Below, piece by piece: positions 17,648 to 24,605 of a DNA stretch of 64,000 bases. Both the position numbers and the translations under genes were made by a program. The notes under the pieces are model-generated. The model saw only the letters and a list, made by a program, of their open reading frames with translations, ran no database searches and was not told the origin of the DNA. This DNA comes from DASYLJ01 sp964432595 (lineage in GTDB: Bacteria; Desulfobacterota; Binatia; DP-6). The stretch covers positions 62,001-126,000 of the forward strand of contig CAYSOF010000002.1 of the NCBI GenBank assembly GCA_964432595.1. Reading direction: 5' to 3'. Numbering within the stretch: position 1 is the first letter of the stretch; each line of letters starts with the position of its first letter.

Positions 17648-19765
17648 ATGGAGAGTCGGTGGTCGGACCGTGAAGCCGCGGAGTTCGTGGATCGTCTGGC
17701 GAAGCGTTGGGGCGAGGACCTCGCGCTGCGCGTCTACACGTCGCGGCTGATCGGACGCGATCCCGACCTGGTGATGCACGGCGGCGGCAACACGTCGCTC
17801 AAGGGCAACGTGACCACGCTCGTGGGCGACACGGTCGAGGCGCTCTTCGTGAAGGGCAGCGGCTGGGACCTCGACGCCATCGAGCCGCCCGGGCTGCCGG
17901 CGGTCGATCTGGCCCACCTCCGCCGGCTGCGCGCCCTGGGCGCGCTCTCCGACGAGGAGATGGTGAACCAGCTGCGGACGCATCTTTTCGACGCCGGCGC
18001 GCCGAACCCGTCGGTCGAGACGCTGCTGCACGCGTTCCTGCCGCACAAGTTCATCGACCACACGCACGCCGACATCGCGCTCGTCGTGACGAACCAGTCG
18101 GCCGACGAGCAGGCGTCGCTGGTCCGTGAGGCGTTCGGACCGAAGTGGGGCGTCGTGCCGTACATCATGCCGGGCTTCGCGCTCGCGAAGCTCGCCGCCG
18201 AGGTGTTCGAGCTCGACGCCGGCGTCGAGGGTCTCGTGCTGCTGAACCACGGGCTCTTCACGTTCGCCGACGACGCCCGCACCGCCTACGAGCGCATGAT
18301 CGCCGGCGTCGACCGCGCCGAGAAGTTCGTCGCCAAGCGTGCGAAGGCCGCGACGAAGGTCACCGTCGCCGGCGGGTTCGATCGGGCCCACGCCGCGGCG
18401 GCGCGGCTCGCCCCGGTGCTCCGGAGCGCGCTGGCCGAGGAGAGCGCGAACGCCGACCTGCCGTGGCGGCGCATGCTCCTCGAGTATCGCGCCACCGACG
18501 AGGCGCTGGCGCTCCTGGCGCGGCCCGACGCGGCGGCGCTCGCGGCGTCGGGCCCGCTCACGCCGGACCACGTGATCCGCACGAAGGGTCCGTCGCTGTT
18601 CCTGCCGTCGCCGCTGCCGCTCGACGACGATGGGGCGCTGCGCGAGCGCGTGTTCGCGGCGGTACGCGGCTATCGCGAGACGTACGACGGCTACTTCGAG
18701 GCCAACCGCGGGCGCGCGCGCGGTGCCGTCTCGAAGCTCGACTCCACTCCGCGCGTCGTGCTCGCGCCCGGAATCGGGCTCTTCGGCGTCGGCCGCACGA
18801 TGGTCGACGCGCGCATCGCGGCGGACATCACCGAGCACACGCTGCGCGCGAAGGCGCTCGCGAACGACATCGGCCGCTACACGGCGCTCTCCGACGCCGA
18901 CCTGTTCGACATGGAGTACTGGAGCCTCGAGCAGGCCAAGCTCGGCAAGGCGAACGAGCCGCCGATGGCCGGGCAGGTGGCGCTCGTCACCGGCGCTGCG
19001 GGCGCGATCGGCTTCGGCATCTGCAAGCAGCTCGTCGCCGCGGGCGCGCACGTCGTGCTGACCGACCTCGACCGCGATCGGCTCGCGACGGCGTGCGAGG
19101 CACTGGATCCGAAGCGGCGCGGCGTCGTCACCGGCATCGCCATGGACGTCACCGACGAGGACTCGGTCGCCGCCGGCGTCGCCGAGGCGTGCCGTCGCTA
19201 CGGCGGGCTCGACGTGCTCGTGCTGAACGCCGGCGTCGCGCACGTGAGCGCGATCGAGGCGCTCGATCCACAGGCGTTCCGCCGCGTGCTCGACGTCAAC
19301 CTGACGGGGTACTTCCTCGTGCTGCGCGAAGGCGCGCGGCTCATGCGCCGGCAGGGCACGGGCGGCAACGTGATCGTGAACTCGTCGAAGAACGTCTTCG
19401 CGCCCGGCGCGGAGTTCGGCGCCTACAGCGCGTCGAAGGCGGGCGCGCACCAGCTCGGCAAGGTGGCCGCGATGGAGCTCGCGCCCGTCGGCATCCGCGT
19501 CAACATGATCAACGCCGACGCGGTCTTCGGCGACGCCAGCCGGCCGTCGGGGTTGTGGCAGGAGGTGGGCCCGGCGCGCGCGAAGTCGCGCGGGATGGAT
19601 CCGGCCGGGCTGCAGGACTACTACCGGCAGCGGAACCTGCTGCGGGCCGCGGTCACCGCCGAGCACGTCGGCAACGCGGTCGTCTTCTTCGCCACCAACC
19701 AGACGCCCACGACCGGCGCGACGTTGCCGGTCGACGGCGGCGTCGCCGACGCGTTTCCCAGATAG
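17648..19765 (+). CDS. Class II aldolase-short-chain dehydrogenase fusion (RhaD/YuxG-like)
   Basis: A 705-residue two-domain protein. The N-terminal class II aldolase/adducin domain (about 20-420) has HGGGNTSLK near residue 43, the zinc ligands HTHAD (about 138) and the later NHGLF histidine (about 201). The C-terminal SDR domain (about 440-705) has the cofactor motif VTGAAGAIGFG, NAGV and YSASK. Homologues include the bifunctional rhamnulose-1-phosphate aldolase/lactaldehyde dehydrogenase, which cleaves a sugar phosphate and oxidises the aldehyde product. Here no other sugar genes are near; it heads an operon with a DUF7064-like protein, an APH-type kinase and a DUF6285 protein. The substrate is open, perhaps a phosphorylated hydroxy compound made by that kinase. 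Confidence 0.88.
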   Translation: MESRWSDREAAEFVDRLAKRWGEDLALRVYTSRLIGRDPDLVMHGGGNTSLKGNVTTLVGDTVEALFVKGSGWDLDAIEPPGLPAVDLAHLRRLRALGALSDEEMVNQLRTHLFDAGAPNPSVETLLHAFLPHKFIDHTHADIALVVTNQSADEQASLVREAFGPKWGVVPYIMPGFALAKLAAEVFELDAGVEGLVLLNHGLFTFADDARTAYERMIAGVDRAEKFVAKRAKAATKVTVAGGFDRAHAAAARLAPVLRSALAEESANADLPWRRMLLEYRATDEALALLARPDAAALAASGPLTPDHVIRTKGPSLFLPSPLPLDDDGALRERVFAAVRGYRETYDGYFEANRGRARGAVSKLDSTPRVVLAPGIGLFGVGRTMVDARIAADITEHTLRAKALANDIGRYTALSDADLFDMEYWSLEQAKLGKANEPPMAGQVALVTGAAGAIGFGICKQLVAAGAHVVLTDLDRDRLATACEALDPKRRGVVTGIAMDVTDEDSVAAGVAEACRRYGGLDVLVLNAGVAHVSAIEALDPQAFRRVLDVNLTGYFLVLREGARLMRRQGTGGNVIVNSSKNVFAPGAEFGAYSASKAGAHQLGKVAAMELAPVGIRVNMINADAVFGDASRPSGLWQEVGPARAKSRGMDPAGLQDYYRQRNLLRAAVTAEHVGNAVVFFATNQTPTTGATLPVDGGVADAFPR

Positions 19766-19785
19766 GGTCACGCCAGGAGGCTGCG

Positions 19786-20790
19786 ATGGCCGGCAACGTC
19801 CGCTGGATCTGTCTCGACGCCGACGACCTGATGCACACGAACACCGGCGAAGAGAACTACAACGAGAGCGCGTACTACAACTTCTACGATCCGGCGCAGC
19901 GGCTCGGTGGGTTCGTGCGCCTCGGCAACCGCCCGAACGAGGGCTACGCCGAGATGACGCTGTGCCTCTATCTGCCCGACGGCACCGCGGCGTTCATGTA
20001 CGCGCGGCCGAAGATCCCGAACAACGAGCGCTTCGACGGCGCCGGCATGCGCTTCGACGTGAAGACGCCGATGCGCGAGCACGCCATCCGCTACGACGGC
20101 ATGGCGTGCGTGATGGCTCGCCCGCTCGACCTCCTCGATCCAAAGGCCGCGTTCACGAAGAACCCGCACGTGCCCGCGCAGGTCGAGCTCACGTATCGCG
20201 GCGTCTCGACGCCGCACGGCGGCGAGCCGCGCACGCAGGTCGACGGCCAGTGGGTGAGCGCCAAGGTCGAGCGCGCGGGGCAGGAGTTCGCGCGCGGCCA
20301 TCTCGAGCAGCACGGCCATGCGACGGGCCACGTCGTCGTGGGCGACCGCCGCTGGACGATCGACGGCTACGGCCTGCGCGACCGCTCGTGGGGCCCGCGC
20401 TTCTGGCAGGCGCCGGATCACTATCGCTGGCTCACGATGAACTTCGGCGCCGACGCCGGCATCGCCGCCGCGCGCACGGTGCAGCGCGACGGCACGGTCG
20501 TGCAGGCGGGCTACTTCTTCCGCCCCGGCGAGGAGAAGGCGCGCACGATCGCGCAGGTCGACGTCGAGACGGAGACCGGCGAGGAGCAGCTCCATCGCGC
20601 GCTGCGCGTGCGGCTGACGCCGGCCGACGGCGGCCCCGTCGAGGAGGTCACCGGCCGCGTGCTCGCGATGGTGCCGCTGCGCAACCGCCGCAACGGCGTG
20701 ACGACGCGCATCGCCGAGGGCCTCACCGAATGGCGCTGGGGCGATCGCACCGGCTACGGCTGGTCGGAGTACCTGGACCACGTCGGCTGA
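19786..20790 (+). CDS. DUF7064/DUF7065-like protein (CrtC-like two-barrel fold expected)
   Basis: A 334-residue protein with AGGAGG six bases upstream of its ATG, a stronger ribosome site than its neighbours have. The sequence (DDLMHTNTGEENYNESAYYN near the N-terminus; then GYGLRDRSWGPRFW about 197-210, and GWSEYLDHVG at the C-terminus) matches a family that in Actinobacteria is found beside acyl-CoA and steroid genes. The motif DRSWG with nearby aromatic residues resembles the lipocalin-like double barrel of carotenoid hydratase CrtC, hinting at a hydrophobic ligand. No catalytic role is established. It follows the aldolase-SDR gene by 20 bases and precedes the kinase by one. Confidence 0.75.
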   Translation: MAGNVRWICLDADDLMHTNTGEENYNESAYYNFYDPAQRLGGFVRLGNRPNEGYAEMTLCLYLPDGTAAFMYARPKIPNNERFDGAGMRFDVKTPMREHAIRYDGMACVMARPLDLLDPKAAFTKNPHVPAQVELTYRGVSTPHGGEPRTQVDGQWVSAKVERAGQEFARGHLEQHGHATGHVVVGDRRWTIDGYGLRDRSWGPRFWQAPDHYRWLTMNFGADAGIAAARTVQRDGTVVQAGYFFRPGEEKARTIAQVDVETETGEEQLHRALRVRLTPADGGPVEEVTGRVLAMVPLRNRRNGVTTRIAEGLTEWRWGDRTGYGWSEYLDHVG

Positions 20791-20791
20791 C

Positions 20792-21760
20792 CTGCAGGAG
20801 CGTCTCGGCGCGAGCGTCCGCGCGCGCCTCGGCGCCGACGCGACCATCGAGGGACTGCGACGCCTCCCGGGCGGCGCGTCGCGCGAAATATGGCAGTTCA
20901 CCGTCGTGCGGCCGGGTGCCGCGCCGGAGCCGCTCGTCCTGCGACGCGATCCGCCCGGGCACGTCATCGAGTCGAGCCGCGAGACCGAGGTGAAGCTGCT
21001 GCAGGAGGCGGCGAGAGTCGGCGTGCCGGTGCCCGAAGTGCGCTGGTGCGAGGATCCCGCGACGTTCGGCTCGTCGGGCTTCGTGATGCAGTTCGTCGCC
21101 GGCGAGACGATCGCGCGGCGCCTGCTGCGCGACACCGAGTACGCGACGGCGCGCGACGTCCTGCCCGAGCAGCTCGCCGTCGCGCTGGTGAACGTCCACC
21201 GCATGGAGCCGGACGCGTCGCTGGCGCGTCCCGACGGCGTGCCGGCGGCGCAGGAGCTGGCGCGCTACGCCGACATCCTGCACGGCATCGCGCCCGATCC
21301 GCATCCGGTGATCGAGCTGGGCATCCGCTGGCTCGGCAACCGCCTGCCGCCGCCAGCCGAGCTCACGGTGGTACACGGCGACTACCGCATCGGCAACGTG
21401 ATCGTCGGTCCGGAGGGCTTGCGCTCCGTGATCGACTGGGAGCTGACGCACGTCGGCGATCCGATGGAGGACGTCGGCTGGCTCTGCGTGCGCGCGTGGC
21501 GGTTCGGCGTCGACGACAAGCCCGTGGGCGGGCTCTGCGATCGCGAGCGCTTCTGGGCGGCCTACGAGCGTGCGGGCGGCCGTCGCGTCGATCCCGCGGT
21601 GGCGCGCTGGTGGGAGGTCTTCGGCAACCTCAAGTGGGCGATCATCTGCATCATGCAGGCCCAGACGTTCCTCGGCGGCGTGCAGAACGTCGAGCTGGCC
21701 AGCCTCGGCCGCCGCACGGTGGAGACCGAGCTCGAGCTTCTCGACCTGATGGAGGCCTGA
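20792..21760 (+). CDS. APH-type phosphotransferase with non-canonical start
   Basis: An APH-fold kinase with HGDYRIGN (catalytic loop) and VIDWELTHVGDPMEDVGWL (metal site) intact. The first ordinary start codon in frame is GTG 20906, but the preceding codons encode GLRRLPGGASREIWQF, the glycine-rich nucleotide loop conserved in this family, so translation must begin upstream. Between the upstream in-frame stop (20699) and 20906 there is no ATG, GTG or TTG; CTG 20792, one base after the previous gene's TGA, is the best candidate (322 residues). Coupled reinitiation or a frameshift fusion with the preceding gene are alternatives. It is followed directly (TGATG) by a DUF6285 gene, a known pairing. 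The substrate may be a hydroxyacyl-CoA; this is inference. Confidence 0.75.
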   Translation: MQERLGASVRARLGADATIEGLRRLPGGASREIWQFTVVRPGAAPEPLVLRRDPPGHVIESSRETEVKLLQEAARVGVPVPEVRWCEDPATFGSSGFVMQFVAGETIARRLLRDTEYATARDVLPEQLAVALVNVHRMEPDASLARPDGVPAAQELARYADILHGIAPDPHPVIELGIRWLGNRLPPPAELTVVHGDYRIGNVIVGPEGLRSVIDWELTHVGDPMEDVGWLCVRAWRFGVDDKPVGGLCDRERFWAAYERAGGRRVDPAVARWWEVFGNLKWAIICIMQAQTFLGGVQNVELASLGRRTVETELELLDLMEA

Positions 21761-22140
21761 TGCAGGACCGTCCCACGGCCATCGAGCTCCTGGCCGCCGT
21801 CCGTCACTTCCTCGAGACCGACGTGATGCCCACGATGGAAGGCCGCCGAAAGTTCCACACCCTGGTGGCCGCGAACGTCCTTTCGATCGTCGAACGCGAG
21901 CTCACCAACGAGGAAGGCAATCTCCAGACAGAGTGGAAACGCCTGTCGCAGCTACTCGACGCCGGCGACCCGCCGACGTCATTGGCGACGCTACGCGAAT
22001 CAGTCGGCGCCCTGACGAAGCAACTCGCCGAAGAGATCCGCACCGGCAAGCACGACGACAGCGAAGCGGTTCGCGCACACCTCCGCCACACGACCACCGA
22101 GAAGCTCCGCATAGCGAACCCGCGCATGCTCCGCGGCTAG
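21760..22140 (+). CDS. DUF6285 protein, partner of the APH-type kinase
   Basis: A 126-residue, mostly helical, charged protein whose ATG overlaps the kinase stop (TGATG), so the two are translationally coupled. It begins MQDRPTAIELLAAVRHFLET and has no membrane segment or signal peptide. The family DUF6285 is repeatedly encoded next to APH-type kinases in acyl-CoA catabolic clusters, which suggests a kinase partner subunit, but no activity is known to me. Third-position GC falls toward its 3' end compared with its neighbours. A very long inverted repeat begins eleven bases after its stop. Confidence 0.8.
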   Translation: MQDRPTAIELLAAVRHFLETDVMPTMEGRRKFHTLVAANVLSIVERELTNEEGNLQTEWKRLSQLLDAGDPPTSLATLRESVGALTKQLAEEIRTGKHDDSEAVRAHLRHTTTEKLRIANPRMLRG

Positions 22141-22150
22141 CCACCGAGCC

Positions 22151-22280
22151 GGGTGGCGTGGCGGACGGTGACGTCCTCCGAGCGAGCGTGTCGGGAGCAC
22201 GCGGGTGGAGGGAGTGGGGCGTGGGGTGCCGTGCGATCGCCACGCGCAGCCGGAGGACGTCACCGTCCGCCGCGCCGCCC
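22151..22280. repeat. Very long hairpin between convergent genes
   Basis: Bases 22151-22180 and 22251-22280 form a 30-bp inverted repeat: 20 bp (22161-22180 with 22251-22270) are perfect and the outer 10 bp have two differences that become G-U wobbles in plus-strand RNA. The stem resumes inside the loop (22186-22190 with 22241-22245, 22197-22200 with 22231-22234). The element fills nearly all the space between the DUF6285 stop and the sigma-factor stop. It is much longer than a simple Rho-independent terminator and has no clear T-tract. It may be a bidirectional terminator, an RNase-processed 3' end or a palindromic repeat element. Confidence 0.75.
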
Positions 22281-22285
22281 GCGTC

Positions 22286-23839
22286 TTAATCGACGAGGCC
22301 CCGAAGCAGATGCGCGCGCGACCGATGCCGCAGCTTCCGGAGCGCCTGCGCCTCGATCTGCCGGATCCGCTCCCGCGTGACGGCGAACCGCACGCCGACT
22401 TCCTCGAGCGTGTGATCCGTCCGCTCTCCGATGCCGAACCGCATGCGCAGCACCTGCGCCTCGCGCGGCGTGAGCGTCGACAGCACCCGCGCGATGGCGC
22501 GGTGGACGCTGCTCTGCGTGGCGACGTCCGCGGGACCCGGGTGATTCTGGTCCTCGATCGAGTCGCCCAGCTGCCGATCGTCGCCGGGGCCGGCGGGCTC
22601 GTCGAGCGACAGCGGCTCGTGGCCGACGCGTTGCAGCCAGCTCACTTCCGTGACTTCGAGGCCGACGCGTGACGCGATCTCCTCGGCCGTCGGATCGCGC
22701 CCCAGCGACTGCACGAGCCCGCGCGTCGCGTTGGCGACGTTGCTCATGAGCTCGCCCAGGTAGACCGGGACGCGGATCGTGCGCGCCTGATCGGCGAGCG
22801 CCCGCGTGATGGCCTGGCGGATCCACCACGTCGCGTACGTGGAGAAGCGGTGCCCGCGACGGTGGTCGAACTTGTCGACCGCGCGCATCAGGCCGATGTT
22901 GCCTTCCTGGATCAGGTCGAGGAGTTGCAGGCCGAGGTGCGCGTAGCGGCGCGCGACCCACACGACGAGGCGAAGATTCGCCTCGACCATCTCCTGCTTG
23001 GCCGCGCTCGCGCGCTGCTCGGCGTCGGCGAGGCGAGCCACCAGCGCGCGAAGCGCCGGAACCCGCAGCGTGGCCTGCTGCTCGACCTGGCGGAGCGCAC
23101 GTCGCGCCGACAGCATCTCGTCGCGCGCTGCGGCGCGATCGTCGGCGTCGCCGGCGGCCCCCGGCTTGCCCTGTCGCGGGCGCGGCAGGAGGCTCGCGAG
23201 CGCCTCGACGCGTTCCGTCAGCTGCCGGACGCGCGCGACGACCTGCCGCAGCTCGTCGGCCAGTCGGTCGACGTGCGTGCGCGCGAGCCCGAGCGCCGCG
23301 ACGGTATCGGCGATCCGCTCGTCGACGCGGGCGGCGCGCTGCGCGGTGGCGGTCGTCCGCTCGCGGAGCACGCGGCGGACGCGAGCGATCTGGGCGAGGA
23401 ACGTCGCGCGGCGCGTGGCCTCGGCCTCCGGCGTGGCGTCGTCCTCGTCGCCGAGCAGCTGGCGCAGCGTGACGGTGCCGTCACGCAGCTGCGCCGGCAG
23501 CGAGAGGATCCAGCGCAGCGACGACGGCGCGCTCAGGACGATGCGCGCGCGATCCGTCTCGGCGGCCTCGATCGTCCCGGCGAGGAGCAACTCGTCCTCG
23601 CGCGACAGCAGTCGGTTGCGTCCCGCCTGGCGGAGGTACAGCCGGACCGGATCGCCCCCGACGAGGCTCGGCTCGAATTCCTCGAGCTCGGCTTCGGCGG
23701 GCTCGTCCGCGAGCGGCGCGGCGTCGTCCTCGGCGAGCAGCCCCAGCTCGGGGGTGGGCTCCTCGGTTTCGGAGTCGGCGGTGAGCGCGTCGTCGTGCTC
23801 GTCGTCGGCGAACGCGTATGCGTGCCGTGTGTCGGTCAT
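22286..23839 (-). CDS. RNA polymerase sigma-70 factor (RpoD-like group)
   Basis: A 517-residue sigma factor. After an acidic N-terminus, region 1.2 appears as DPVRLYLRQAGRNRLLSREDE; region 2 has LIQEGNIGLMRAVDKFD, FSTYATWWIRQAI and ADQARTIRVPVYL; region 4 has LTPREAQVLRMRFGIG and the HTH TLEEVGVRFAVTRERIRQIE. Between 1.2 and 2 is a charged, coiled-coil-like spacer of about 170 residues. Region 1.1 is not recognisable, so this may be a group 2 sigma rather than the housekeeping one. I start at ATG 23839; an upstream in-frame ATG at 23920 would add 27 unlike residues. It is the convergent partner of the long hairpin. Confidence 0.9.
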   Translation of the reverse strand: MTDTRHAYAFADDEHDDALTADSETEEPTPELGLLAEDDAAPLADEPAEAELEEFEPSLVGGDPVRLYLRQAGRNRLLSREDELLLAGTIEAAETDRARIVLSAPSSLRWILSLPAQLRDGTVTLRQLLGDEDDATPEAEATRRATFLAQIARVRRVLRERTTATAQRAARVDERIADTVAALGLARTHVDRLADELRQVVARVRQLTERVEALASLLPRPRQGKPGAAGDADDRAAARDEMLSARRALRQVEQQATLRVPALRALVARLADAEQRASAAKQEMVEANLRLVVWVARRYAHLGLQLLDLIQEGNIGLMRAVDKFDHRRGHRFSTYATWWIRQAITRALADQARTIRVPVYLGELMSNVANATRGLVQSLGRDPTAEEIASRVGLEVTEVSWLQRVGHEPLSLDEPAGPGDDRQLGDSIEDQNHPGPADVATQSSVHRAIARVLSTLTPREAQVLRMRFGIGERTDHTLEEVGVRFAVTRERIRQIEAQALRKLRHRSRAHLLRGLVD

Positions 23840-23856
23840 CGGATGCGATCTAGCTA

Positions 23857-23884
23857 GCAATATCTCAGCTCCGGACCTTGTCGA
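23857..23884 (-). promoter_or_regulatory. Possible sigma-70 promoter of the sigma-factor gene
   Basis: On the minus strand TCGACA (23884-23879) and TATTGC (23862-23857) are separated by 16 bases and lie just upstream of the chosen ATG. The match to the -35 box is good and to the -10 box only moderate, and the leader would be short. Confidence 0.25.
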
Positions 23885-23937
23885 GATGCCCAAATCACAC
23901 ACCGGGGCCATCTGCGGCAATTCAGGCGATTACCAAT

Positions 23938-23963
23938 GGTCGTACGGGTTTTCCCGTACGACC
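23938..23963. terminator. Perfect 11-bp hairpin with a TTTT loop
   Basis: GGTCGTACGGG and CCCGTACGACC are perfect complements separated by TTTT. The hairpin lies 25 bases past the stop of the response-regulator gene on the minus strand and upstream of the sigma gene, so it can end the two-component operon's transcript. No strong T-run follows, so it may instead be a protein-binding palindrome or attenuator. Confidence 0.5.
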
Positions 23964-23971
23964 GTCACGGG

Positions 23972-23987
23972 GCGGTCCTCGGACCGC
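23972..23987. terminator. Second short palindrome next to the response-regulator stop
   Basis: GCGGTCC and GGACCGC flank a two-base centre, directly abutting the response-regulator stop codon. Together with the 11-bp hairpin it makes two stacked dyads in about 50 bases. It may strengthen termination or protect the 3' end. Confidence 0.35.
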
Positions 23988-24605
23988 TCAGCGGGGCTCG
24001 GCGGAGGCCTGGAGCGCCACGCGGATGAGGTCGGCGAGCGAGTCGACCTCCATCTTCTCCATCACCCGGGCACGGTGCACTTCGACCGTCTTCGGGCTGA
24101 GCCCCAGGACCGACGCGATCTCCTTGTTGGCGCGCCCGGCCACCACCAGATCGAGGACTTCGCGTTCCCGCGGCGTCAGATGGCCGACGCGGCGGCGCGC
24201 TTCCTCGCGGCGGGCGCGCGTCTCGCGCTCCTGGCGGTCGGTCTCGAGCGCTTGACGCACCCGGTCGAGCAGCAGCTGGTCGCTGAACGGCTTCTCGATG
24301 AAGTCGATCGCCCCGGCCTTCACCGCACGGACCGCCATGGGCACCTCGGCGTGGCCGGTGACGACGATCGTCGGGAGGTCGGTGCGGCGGCGCTGCAGCT
24401 CCTCCTGGAGGTCCAGGCCGCTCATGCCCGGCATGCGCACGTCGAGGACCAGGCATCCCGGCGCCGACGGGTCGCGCCCGGCCAGGAACTCCGCGGCGGT
24501 CGCATAGGTCTGGACCCGCAGGCCGACCGACTCGAGCAGCCACCGTAACGAATCGCGCATGGCCGGATCGTCGTCGACCACGAAGACGATCGGCTCAGGC
24601 GGCAT
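23988..24605 (-). CDS. FixJ/NarL-type response regulator
   Basis: A 205-residue regulator with a receiver domain (acidic pocket at 11-13, phosphoacceptor Asp 55 in LVLDVRMPG, Thr 83, Lys 105) and a C-terminal LuxR-type HTH (about 143-200; LTPREREVLDLVVAGRANKE, then SPKTVEVHRARVMEKM). The LTPREREVL plus KTVEVHRARVM arrangement is that of FixJ. The start ATG 24605 overlaps the histidine-kinase 3' end by eleven bases, so kinase and regulator are co-expressed and almost certainly partners. Two hairpins follow the stop. Target genes are unknown; the adjacent sigma factor is a candidate. Confidence 0.92.
   Translation of the reverse strand: MPPEPIVFVVDDDPAMRDSLRWLLESVGLRVQTYATAAEFLAGRDPSAPGCLVLDVRMPGMSGLDLQEELQRRRTDLPTIVVTGHAEVPMAVRAVKAGAIDFIEKPFSDQLLLDRVRQALETDRQERETRARREEARRRVGHLTPREREVLDLVVAGRANKEIASVLGLSPKTVEVHRARVMEKMEVDSLADLIRVALQASAEPR

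Noticed and set aside
22151..22280. CRISPR repeat or tRNA
   Set aside because: Only one dyad is present, there are no repeated units with spacers, and the shape is a single long stem, not a cloverleaf.
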